The notes below the pieces were generated by a model. That model searched no databases. It saw only the letters and a program-made list of their open reading frames with translations, and was not told where the DNA came from. The position numbers and the translations under genes were made by a program. DNA of 64,000 nt from Medicago truncatula (lineage: Eukaryota > Streptophyta > Magnoliopsida > Fabales > Fabaceae). The stretch lies in the NCBI RefSeq assembly GCF_003473485.1, contig NC_053044.1, positions 34,352,091 to 34,416,090 on the forward strand, read 5' to 3'. Of this stretch, positions 37,221 through 48,441 are shown piece after piece. Numbering within the stretch: position 1 is the stretch's first letter; every line of letters begins with the position of its first letter.

Positions 37221-37396
37221 CACGTGGCAGCAAAAATAAGCCCCACGTAGGTGCTCTTAATGCACACGGCCCTAGAATATTTGGACTTTTCCTACATTCC
37301 AGAAACTTCTTTAAAATTCGTGGCTACAAATCAACGAAGAAAATAACGGCTTACATCACGCCACGTGTTAGTTGAACCACGTGAGAATCCTACGTG
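37221..37396 (+). promoter_or_regulatory. G-box/ACGT cluster with heat-shock element upstream of the RCC1 gene
   Basis: Palindromic CACGTG occurs at 37221-37226, 37362-37367 and 37378-37383. Further ACGT cores lie in CCCACGTAGG (about 37242) and CTACGTGGCG (about 37390). A perfect three-unit heat-shock element, TTCCAGAAACTTC, lies at 37297-37309 (TTCnnGAAnnTTC). The coding start is at 37573. G-boxes bind bZIP and bHLH factors of light, ABA and stress pathways. Together the sites predict a stress-responsive promoter. Confidence 0.7.
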
Positions 37397-37572
37397 GCGC
37401 ACGCATCCCAGTGAAAATGATACACCCTCTTTTTAACGAAGCAACGAAGACAACGCATTTAGGTCAATTGTTTCTTTCACTCTTCAAAGTTTTTATCAGA
37501 AACCGCCACAAAAACAGTTTTGAAATTAACTGCATTGGGTTTTGTGTTTTTGGTGGGAAAATCGTAGTAATC

Positions 37573-40500
37573 ATGAATGGTGGAGGGTGTGAAGTGAAGG
37601 AGAAAATGGTATACATGTGGGGTTATTTACCGGGAGCTTTACCGCAAAGGACGCCGTTATTGACGCCGGTACTTGTTAGGGTTCCGGCTACATCTGGTGG
37701 TTATAACTGGAAGGATGTTTCTGGTGGTGGTTGTGGATTTGCCATGGCTATATCTGGTATTTTACCATTTTCAATTAATTTGTTGAGTTTGTGTTGTTAT
37801 GCTCATTTACTATTTGATAAAATGATGAAATTTGCATTGAGTGTTTCATTTCCATTTTAATTAAGTGAGAAACTCATTGAGATATTTTTTAGTTATTTTT
37901 CGTAATATGTGTTTGTTTGATTGTTTGGTTTTGTTGCCATCAAAGTTCTGTTTTTTCAGCCTAATTTTTTTATTGGTATCGTTACTATTTTTTTAATTGT
38001 GTTAATTAGGTAAATGATTCCTATATATATATCAGAATTTTATTTCTAACCCGTACAAACTAAATCCGCACTAAAATTTTCCGTTAGATTCTTTAGTCCG
38101 TGTAAAAATACTCGAGCAAAATGTTATAGACTAAGAAGCGCTATTTTTTTTGTGCTACTTAATTAACCATTTTTAATTTAAATGATTTCGACAAGGTCGA
38201 ATCGATTTGGAGCATGAAATTCGAATCTGTAACAATCTTTGACCTAACATCTGGCTGGACTCCCTATTACTAGGGCCATGAACGTTTTTTTCTTTAGAGG
38301 AAGTTATGGCAATGCATATCTTTCCATCACTCTATCTCTTTTGGATCTCTTTCTCTTCAAGCAGTTTCTTTTCACATTTTATTATTGAAAACAGAAAATG
38401 ATTCATCATTGCTCATATTTTCTTTCTTAATCAGAATCAGGAAAGCTTATAACATGGGGTTCGACAGATGATCTAGGCCAAAGTTATGTGACGTCCGGCA
38501 AGCACGGGGTAATGCATAACCATATAGAACGATATTGTCTCCTTTTTTTTGTCTGTATACCAACATTGTATAATTTTATTTGTGAAGGAAACTCCAGAGC
38601 CGTTCTCTCTTCCAAATGAAGTGTCTATTGTAAAAGCTGCTTCTGCGTGGGCACATTGTGTTGCCGCGACAGGTAACCTTTGTTTCTTTATCTTGCTTGC
38701 GTGAGATAAAAATTGATGTGATTTACAAGGGATAAATTAAAAATTTAAAATTGAATCCGTCGTAATGTCTTGCTGGAGAAATCATCCAATACTTACTGAC
38801 TGTTAATTTCATGATTATCGTAGCAGATGATGAAAGTATTATTGGCATGAGCTGTAACAACATTATGCGCACTGAGTTGTTACGGCGTTGAAGAATGTGC
38901 CTAAATGCTAATCTGAAGCCTCTCTTCATCTTTGATTCAAAACAAAAAATCATGAATATCGAATATGATTCAATAAATTATATTTATTTGGGTAAGAGAT
39001 TGTATCTCTTACTGGCATCATCTTACAAGTATAATTTGCTGTCCTGTTGTAGATTGTGGAGAAGTTTACACATGGGGATGGAAGGAATGTATTCCTTCTG
39101 GGAAGGTATTCGGTGAAACTTCGCAAGGGGTAAGTCCTGAAAAAGATGCACAAGGAAAGCCGAGTTCATTCTTGACAGAACAAGGTATGTCTAACCTCTT
39201 TTCAATGGACATTTGTCTACAGATACCTGCCCCTCCCAGGAGGTGGTCTAAGCTTAGCCAAGGTCTACGAAAAGGATTCTGGAGAAGGGAACTGATTTAA
39301 GATACAAAGTTCGAAACCCCAAAAAGAAAGAAGAAAAGAGTTTTGCACTTTATGATGAGCAAAGAAGGATACTTATGCTTTATCTAACAAACTGATGTAG
39401 AGTGATTTTGCAACAGTGAGCTCTCGTTCTCAAGTCTCAAAATCCACAGGAGGAACTGTTTCAAGTGGAGAAGAAAGTAGTAAGAGAAGGAAAGTATCTT
39501 CGGCAAAGCAAGCGGCTCAAACCTCGTCATCTGGTGATGATATTCTAACAGCAATGCCATGTCTTGTCACACTGAATCCAGGGGTAAAGATAACAAGTGT
39601 TGCTGCTGGTGGGCGTCATACCCTAGTATTGTCAGGTATTGAATTTATATGGACTATTTATTCTCCCGAGCTTAAAATTTCATGTAATGTGACCATCTTT
39701 TGATTGAAGCATCACTTTTGTGCTATGGAAGATCAGACATGCAGTCTTAGACATGTCATTAATTGTAGCTTTCTGAATTTTTCAGATATAGGACAGGTGT
39801 GGGGTTGGGGCTATGGAGGTGAAGGGCAGCTTGGTTTGGGCTCCAGAGTACGTATGGTGTCCTCTCCTCATATTATTCCTTGCATTGATTCCTCTTCACT
39901 GGTTCAGGGAAGCATGAGTTCAGAAGGACACAATTTTAGGATTCCTGGAAGTTGTATAAAGGCTATTGCCTGTGGTGGTCGACATAGTGCAGTAATCACA
40001 GGTGCGTGCGTGTCAGTCTTTTTGTGTCACAAATAGATATCTTTCAGAAAGCCTGCATTAGTTTCATTGGGGACCAACAATGAGAATATCCATATGCTTA
40101 ATTTACCTGACTGGTATCAGGATTGGTGGATAAAAGTTTTTAGAAAGAGAAAATGTGTCTATGTTTACAATCGGATATTGAATTGTATGATTTAATGAGA
40201 GGGAGAAGAAACAACGGGTCCTTCAGTGAAAATATCAATAAATCTTGTCTTTCTTAATGCTAGATTAATAACTGAATAATTAATCTATTGAAAATTAAAC
40301 AAATTCCATAGTTTCTTATTGTCTCCTAGAATTGTTCTCAACTATTTTTGGTCATTTACATACTGATTTTCAAATATCTGCCTGCTGAAATGACAGATGC
40401 TGGAGCTGTGCTTGCGTTTGGTTGGGGACTTTATGGACAGGTGATTAGTGATACATACTTATGGAGCGTTTTCTCTACTTGCATATTCTATCTGGCAGTG

Positions 40501-43061
40501 TAAATTATTTTCAGTTATCTGCATATTCCCTATCTTATGTGGTAACCTAACTAAGGATATTGTTACCCAGCATTACACATGCAGAGTTTGCCTATTTAGC
40601 AAGTTTCGGTTGTAAATAAAATTCCCTGGTGTGCTCTTACCTGTGGTAGTTTGCTTGGATCTTAATTTTAGAAAGCAGATTGCAGTGCTGAATTTCTCTT
40701 AAGGAAGACCATACAGTTCACCTTACTGGTCTCCATGTGTTTTCTTGATACGAGATGTATCAGCCGTTGCTCTATATTGGTGTTAACTTTATTGCTTAAT
40801 TTGCATGTCACCAACATCTTTTTGATTTCGCTGTCTAATACTTCCTTGGCACTGTGTATTTACAAAAGGCACCTACATTCATGGGTTTTTTATTTGTTTA
40901 CAACAACACTTCCTGTTTTCAATTTTTAACCATTCTCTAGGGATCAACATGTAGGTAAGTAGAATATGAGAGACCAAAAGCAATGTAGATGTTGAAGATG
41001 AGGTTCACTCTAACAAGGGATAATCTGTTCCAATATTTATCTTTTTGATCGCTTTCTTTGTTGATGCATGATTTTGCTTGTTATACTAAATTTCGTTATC
41101 TTGTTTTGGAAAAGTGTGGGCAAGGAAGCACTGACGATGAACTAAGTCCGACCTGCGTATCTTCCTTATTGGGCATTCAAATAGAGGGAGTTGCTGCAGG
41201 TTTGTGGCATACTGTCTGTACATCTGCTGATGGTGATGTATATGCATTTGGTGGGAACCAGTTTGGGCAGCTGGGAACTGGTTCCGATCAAGCTGAGGTA
41301 TGCCCTAGTCATCCCACAGATGGCCCACACCCCCACTCTTATTGGCACTAAAGTTTAAAACAAACATAATGGTATGATTATGAGCGGCCCATTTGTGTGG
41401 GAATTTTCCTTAAGAAATCACTTCTGTATAAAAACTCAGTTTGTTAGAATTCGTAGGAGGTTTGGCTTTAGCGTTTCTGAAGAATCAGAATCTCAAAAAA
41501 AAAAAAAAAAACTTTTACACAATCTGAAAACCACATTTTTTAAGCTTTTGACAAATGGATCTTATATTGTTGTCCAGTGTACCATGACTATATCTTTATT
41601 GGTGTCACCTTAAGCTACATACCCAGTTTTATTGAGTATTATGTGATATTTGTTTTTAATTGTTAACTTGAATTATGAGGCAGACTCTACCAAGACTGCT
41701 GGATTGTCCGAGCTTGGAAAATGTGAATGTAAAGACCATATCTTGTGGGGCTCGTCACACTGCTCTAGTAACAGGTATGTCATAACCTGTGTATGTCTTT
41801 CTGGTATCTTCATTGGCAAAGCAAACATTCCACAGTTGAATTTACTTTAGTGCAACTCTAAAGGCTGCTAGACTTGAATTCATGTATAATTTCTCAATAA
41901 AATTCCTTAAAATGAAATCTAGAAGGTATTGTCGATCATTTACTGAAATCTTAATACTTAATCTTCCTTTTGTTTTTGTTTGTTCCGAAATGGATTCCAT
42001 CAAAAGAGACTGGGTTTTATCCTCAAGTTTAGTTACGTTATCTTTTGCCAATACAACCAGCTAGAGTGACGGAAAATAATGGGATTGTTTTTTATTTCCT
42101 TTGTAAAAGATGAAGGATGCTAGTGCTATCGTGAAATGGTGGAGGTGAAAATATTCTTTAATCTTGTGATGTTGATATCAGACCTCACAGTAAAAGGGTC
42201 TGTCTGAAAAGGGATAAAGAAGAGTAGTTAACGACGATGTAATACTAACTATTAAATTAACAAAATGTAACATTACAGAACATATATAGGAAGTAAGAGG
42301 GGAAAGCAATTATAAATAGAAGGGAAACGAGAAGATAGAGGGTGGAGAAGTAACAACCGAGTGAAATGGGTTTTAGGTGCTCTCTAATTAACCCAAGAGA
42401 AGTGTGAAGAATCTTATCCTAGTTATATATACGACCAATATTAATACAATTACCCTAGCTGTGTTTCCTCTACTCTTTTCTTCCCCCTCTTAATTGTCAG
42501 TTGAATTTATCAAAAGTCAACAATGACATTCGTGCTAGTTTAGTTATTTGAATCATCTTTGGAGGGTTGGCTATATGAATTGTATAATGTAATATATGTC
42601 ATTAACTAATCAATTTTGTATCTTGTTGATTACATTGGAAATATAAAACATCTGTTACTTGCATGCCCTATCATTAATTGATTATCACTGGTTTTCCTTT
42701 TGTTTTTGTTTCTTCAAGATAATGGAAAAGTCTTTAGCTGGGGATGGAACAAATATGGACAGGTGAGTATATTGCGCTGCCATTTTTATTTATCTCCTAT
42801 TTTAAAAATGAATATTATTGAAAGTTCTACCTGACATACTTATTTAAGGGATAATCTTGAAGTTTGTTGAATTAATGGCAATATATTCTTGGCATGGTAT
42901 TATAGTGTTGTCTAAGTCGCAATTTGTGGTTGTGGCAGCTCGGCCTTGGGGATGTGATTGACCGAAACATTCCATCTGAAGTCGCAATAGAAGGTTGTAT
43001 AGCTAAAAACGTTGCATGTGGTTGGTGGCACACTCTTCTTTTGGCCGAGTCACCGACTTGA
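37573..43061 (+). CDS. RCC1-repeat protein, TCF1-like (464 aa)
   Basis: Eleven exons join in phase: 37573-37756, 38435-38508, 38588-38672, 39053-39184, 39417-39635, 39786-40001, 40397-40440, 41115-41297, 41684-41774, 42719-42762, 42939-43061 (1395 nt). The protein starts MNGGGCEVKEKMVYMWGYLP and builds RCC1 propeller blades. These include KLITWGSTDDLGQ, VYTWGWKECIP, QVWGWGYGGEGQLGLG, VLAFGWGLYGQCGQG, VYAFGGNQFGQLGTG, VFSWGWNKYGQLGLG and the closing VACGWWHTLLLAES. A non-repeat insertion of about 75 residues rich in Ser and Lys (around SKRRKVSSAKQA, a likely nuclear-targeting basic patch) interrupts the propeller. This layout matches the plant subgroup with Arabidopsis TCF1 (cold tolerance) and its paralogue, rather than UVR8 itself. 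Role inferred: nuclear or chromatin-associated regulator. No disabling change seen. Confidence 0.88.
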
Positions 43062-45880
43062 TGTCATGGCTTCCTCGACCCAATTTTGTTAGCTAGATCT
43101 TCAATTTCTTTGGTAAAAAGGGTAAATCACTAAGTTATATGTATGTGTACATACAGTAGTGGAATAAATATGCATATAAGCTTTGTATTCTTTCATGGTG
43201 TAAATTACCATGACTGGCTCTAGCTATTAACAACATGGATAGTAATTTCTGGTATGTGGGAAGGGAATTTTGGGTCCTTTTCATCTATGTAACATTATAT
43301 TTCAAAGTGTATATGTAAGTTTATAATTAATTAGATACCTTGTTTGTAAGTTGGTATACTGAGTCCTAACATGAAGCTGTGGGGGTATGGGAGATTTTAT
43401 AGATTAGTATATCCATGCAAGCTGGCATTTTAAGTCAATGCTTACGGGCCGAAATTGTAATCTTTATTCAAATGCAAATTTTAGTGTTTTCCTCATTAGT
43501 TTTTATTTTTTGAGTGTTTTCCTCAATAGTTGTTTCTTATTTTTATTTGACTTGACATTTTTTTTGAAAGGTTATTTTATTTGATTTGGCATATAAACTA
43601 AGAATATATTTATTTTCAAATTATTCGGCAATCTCACTTATGACGGAAGATTTTTGACCAAAACTTATGAGTTATGACGAAAGTTGAATAATTGGTTTGC
43701 AGATATACATTCTGTGTTCATACTGTCTGTACATCTAACCATTTTGCTTGATATCATGATTACTCCATCTAATCGTATGCCATTACATAGCCTGATCTTT
43801 CCATTACAATGAATATTCTACACAAAATGCAAACAACCAATGAAAATAAAGTTTACCAGAGAAAATTATGAAAATAAGTTGAGATCTGGTTTGCTCGAAT
43901 GGTTTCTATTTGTATAAGTTACGCAAAGTCATAAAATAAATTCAAATAAACACTTTCAAAGGTTTCCCGAATGAATGTGATCTAATATGATTTTCAAGAA
44001 ATGTCTTACAAAATCATAAGTTGGCAGATGGCGGCATCTTAACTTTTTCAAACGAATTTTAAGCGCAAAAGGGGAGGGGTGAATGTTAAAAATATGTATT
44101 ATTAATCATAAGTATTCATTTATCATTATTTGTAAAAAAATAAAAATATTGTATAGTACGAAATAAACCGACGAAAATCGACGGATATCAATACAAGTTA
44201 CCCATGATTTTCATTCACTGCAAACCATAATTATATTATTTTAATATCAAATAAAAAATTGTAACCACTTGTTTCTTTCTATCGTCGTTGTTCGTTGTAA
44301 TATATAGCAACACTTTTGCAGAAGCACTCAATTTTTGTTTAAATATTTCTCAATTTTTCCTTGCTCTTATTCCCTTAAAGTCTCTCTTTCTCTTGTCATC
44401 TAAACTCTCAAATAAAACCTAAATAAATTAAATATTTTATTTGATGAGAGAAATACATATAAAGTAGATAATGCGTTAAACATTTTTTATTTTTTTTTAT
44501 ATTATCTCTCTTAAAATGAAAGCATAAATAGAGATGACTATAATCTGATGAATTGTTTGTTGAGTGTCCAAAATGATTCTAGAATAGGCTTCATATAGTA
44601 TATCTTCTAGATGAATGGCGGCGCTTGGTCAAAAACAAACTTGTACTATCTTCTTATCTTGTCTACGGCTTGGAATTTTTTTTTTCCAACTATAGTACAT
44701 CTTTACTTACAATTTTTTATTTCTTGTCAACCCCTTCGAACTTTCATTTTCTATGCTAAACCCCACTCTTCGCAAATAGCTTAACTCGGTTTCACGCTTT
44801 CACATAAAAATTACATATTGCATGCGGTGGCAGTTTCTACTCTCTAGTTTCTACTGTAGTAAACAATTAATACCAACAACATTGTACCAAGCAAAAAGAA
44901 ACTACTAGTGGTAACTGATGAGTTACTTAAGTGACTAGATAATAGTACATCATACTTTTACTCATCGTTGTTTTGCGTATTGGTCTAGGATGATTAGTGC
45001 GTTAGAATTTGATAATTTCTCAATCCAATAGTTGATGATAATCCTATGTTGCTAATGCTTGACATGTCCAAAGTTTTTAACTACAAATAGATTTAACCGA
45101 AAGTAAATTATATTTAAAAACTTATCTAAAAATTCACAAAAAATCATAAATATTTTAATTAAACAATAACGTTATATTTTTTTTTTTGGTGATCAACAAT
45201 AACGTTATTTATAGATTCATAATATAACTTATAGTCTAGTGTATTTTAAAGACTAAAAATAATATTAGTTAAAACAATTTAATATTGTACTTTTACGTTG
45301 GTTGCTTCAAGACAAAATTTAAAAGTCAACGCCTACCAAGAGAAAAGCTTACCTGCCACCTTTTTATTGCGCACTAAACAGAACATAGTCAAACCAAACC
45401 AGAATTCCGCGTGAAAAGAAAAAAGAAAACAGTAAAATTCAGATAGCATTTGTTGGGTGACATTGGTGAATGTCACAATGCTTGTGTTTCTCTCTCTTTT
45501 ATAAATATTGTGATATTGTGATTGATTAATGTCATCGATGTCACCCAAGTGCTACTCTAAAAATTCCTAAGTATCTATACAACCAAACTAGCTAGATACC
45601 ATTGTGTGTTTTCTCAAAAAAAAAAAAAAAAAACCATTGTGTGCACCAAAAATTACATTGAGAAAGAAAGTTATCATTGATTAATCAATATTGTGTTTGA
45701 TTAATTGCATTGTAGTGCATGGAAGTCACATTGATTAATTTCATTTGGAGAAGGGATTACGCTAAGACAATCCTCTTTCACCTTTTTTGTTCCTTATTGT
45801 AGTTAAAGGTTAGAATGTGATGAATGCATGCGGGTATTTTTAATAGTTATGGAGTTCGGGCGAAACTCAACTTCTGAGAC
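43062..45880. other. Intergenic, no gene seen
   Basis: After the RCC1 3' region the sequence is AT-rich, without coding frames or clear repeat ends on either strand. Confidence 0.5.
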
Positions 45881-46470
45881 TCTAATTTACAATTTATCGA
45901 TAACACGCTGGTCTGACAACAAAATCCATACCCGCGGGTATCCGTCCGAACTAAATCCAATTTGACGGGTTTCCCCGCTTTTACTGGTTTGGGTATGAGT
46001 TTGGCTTTTTTCTGATTTCAAAACACGGGTACGGGACGGGTACGGGGATATAGGTACCCACCCCGAACCCATACCCAAATCCGTCTCGAATGTAGGAAAT
46101 CAATTTACTACCCCTTTTATATAAATAGAAACCCAAACCCTTAATCATTTCACTCATATAGTCAGAGTTGTAGTCTTTCATATGACACTCACTTATTACA
46201 TGTCTCTCTTTTCTCAATCACCACAATATCATCTCTTTGTTGAATAATGCATTACAACATTGCGCTCGGGGTTGAAAAATACTTTTATATTTATTAAAAA
46301 AATTATCCACTGTGGGGGTGGGGCGGAGATATCTGAACCCGTCTGGGACGAGGATGAGATTCGATTTCCAATCCCCGTTGGGTATGGGTAGGGTAACAGG
46401 TAAGAATATGGAAGTAGGGTATGGGAACGGGGAAGGTAAAACTCGTCCCATTCCGCCCCATTGCCATGCT
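45881..46470. repeat. GC-richer dispersed repeat with inverted segments
   Basis: The segment has many CGGGTA/TACCC blocks in both orientations (for example ACGGGTACGGGACGGGTAC near 46024, and CCCGTCTGGGACGAGG near 46338). It ends CCGCCCCATTGCCATGCTTA. Composition differs sharply from the AT-rich surroundings. The arrangement resembles a common non-autonomous plant repeat. I cannot assign a superfamily, and no target duplication is clear. Confidence 0.45.
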
Positions 46471-46544
46471 TAGCTGCTTCTAGACGAGAAAAACTAAGAT
46501 AATATTAAAGCTTTAAGGCAAATTATTTGATCATCTTTGAAATC

Positions 46545-48182
46545 ATTTCAGGCTTAAAGCGAATTTTCATAAGAGCCTTTTCGTCTGTGTTAATGTGGAA
46601 GAGTCTTGGTTGTTAGAAGCTGTAGTAGTTTTGAATCGTAAAGTTGTTCGGGTGTCGTTTATCTATTTGAGTCTTTTTAATAGTGGTAACTCACCCTGCT
46701 TATCTTTTTGGATTCCTTTGTTTGAAAGCATTCACAAAAGAATATGTGGGCGGATGAGCGAAAATTTGTATATGGGTTGTCGACTTTTCTTGATCAAATA
46801 TGTCTTGTCGCTTCTGATTTATTTTGTTTTCTTTTTCATGGCTCCTACATGTATTCTTTTCTTAAATAGAATTTATTTTTAAATCTTTCTTTTTGAGGGG
46901 GTGGGGTGCGGATGCTCACAAAATCAATTGGATCCACTGGGGCCGTAAGATTTATTTTGAGAAGGATTTAAGAGGTTTATGGGTTCAGAAAATTAGAGAA
47001 TTTAATAGGCCATTGTTGGAATTGTGGTGCGGTCAAATATGGGGTAGAGGGCAGTCGAAATCGGGGGGCGGCTAAAAGGTGTTTGGTTGGTAGAAATATT
47101 TATGTGGTGTTAGTTAGAGAGGATGTAGGTGTGCAAGAGGGCGGCTGGTATGGAACGTCACTTGGGTAATGGTGAAAATAAATCCCTTACAAGAATAATC
47201 CTTGACAAGAAGAAGGACTTTTACGAGATTGATTTTGTAGGCTTTTTTTTTTTTATCTTTATGTCGATACTAACATTTCAGTTGTTGAGATAAGAAGATT
47301 AGGTTGGGGTGTTGAGGGTGCAGGATGGAGATGGAGGAGAAACTGATTGTGGAGTGTTGTTCTTTGTTAGATAATATTGTTTTTTAAGTTTAGATTGCAG
47401 ATACTTGGTTTTTGAAACTTGATCAAATCCTAGGTTATTCAATAAAAGGAGTTTACATATCTTGACTTCTGATCATCAGCAAGTTCAAGCGCCTTTCACA
47501 TACATTATTTGGAATAAAATCGTGCCTCTCAAAGTGTCTCTTTTTACGTGGAGATAGTTGAATAAAAGACTTCCAACTAAGGGTAACTTGGCTCGACGTG
47601 GAGTTATACATCTAAGGTCGCTATTATGCCCAGGTGGTTGTGGGGAGGAGGAATCTGTTAATCATCTATTCTTGGATTGCACTTTCTTTAAAATGCCTGG
47701 CTTTATATTTAATAATGGTCGGGGATATATATCGGGCTTCCTTATGATATTGGTATGCATGCTCTTTAGTTTTGTGGTGCCCATCTTTTCATGAATGATA
47801 TTCAAACTTGTCCTCAAATAATTTGGTTGGCTAGTTTATGGGTTATATGGAAGGTGTGTAGTCTTTGGATCTTTCAAAACAAAAAGTAAGTTGCGCTCAT
47901 ATGGTTGACAAAGTGAAATTTCCATTCATGATGGTCACTTAAGATGTATATGCCTAATTCTTTCCTTCGTTTTTAATGTCCGAAGGACTAACCTATCTGT
48001 TTTTATTTTTATTTTTATGTTATTCTACCTTGTAACATCGTTTCCTGTATTATAGATAGATTTGTTGTATTACAAAACTTTGTCATGATTCTTTATTAGA
48101 CGCATCTTGTGATTAACTTATCTCATCCGCTTTTTTTTTTTATTAATATATATTTATTGGCTCCTTGACAAAAAAAAAAAAT
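46545..48182 (+). mobile_element. Degenerate L1-type LINE 3' half
   Basis: Successive reverse-transcriptase landmarks appear in different frames. They are VEESWLLEAVVVLNRKVVRV, MGCRLFLIKYVLSLL, then WGADAHKINWIHWGRK with WVQKIREFNRPLLELWC near 46900-47030. The zinc-binding region VPLKVSLFTWR, LPTKGNLARRGV and HLFLDC follows near 47520-47680. Stops and frameshifts are frequent. A T-rich 3' untranslated stretch ends at an A run at 48171-48182. It is an old, inactive copy. Confidence 0.8.
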
Positions 48183-48380
48183 ACTCAAAATAATATAGTT
48201 TTGACTTTTGTCAAACAACAACTCACGTAAGCCGCCCATAAAGGAATTTGTTGGTCACATCTTATTGTACTAAACTAACAACAATAATTGATGGAAAAAA
48301 CAGCAACGATAAGAACAAAATGTCATATAAAAGTTAGTCTATTGCAATCTCAAAGCAAGATCACACTATTATACAACTAC

Positions 48381-48390
48381 TATATATAAA
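48381..48390 (+). promoter_or_regulatory. TATA box of the WAKL receptor kinase gene
   Basis: TATATATAAA lies 52 bp upstream of the start ATG at 48442. This implies a very short leader of about 20-30 nt. Confidence 0.6.
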
Positions 48391-48441
48391 GTAACATCAC
48401 CAACATTGATCTTCTAAATTTGCACATACATTAGTTTGACT

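Noticed and set aside
37372..37572. In-frame upstream extension of the RCC1 first exon
   Set aside because: It has no resemblance to the family and covers the G-box region. The ATG at 37573 gives the expected N-terminus.
39200..39340. Possible SINE in RCC1 intron 4 (GTTCGAAACCCC followed by an A-rich tail)
   Set aside because: Only a B-box-like string is present; no convincing A box or target duplication.
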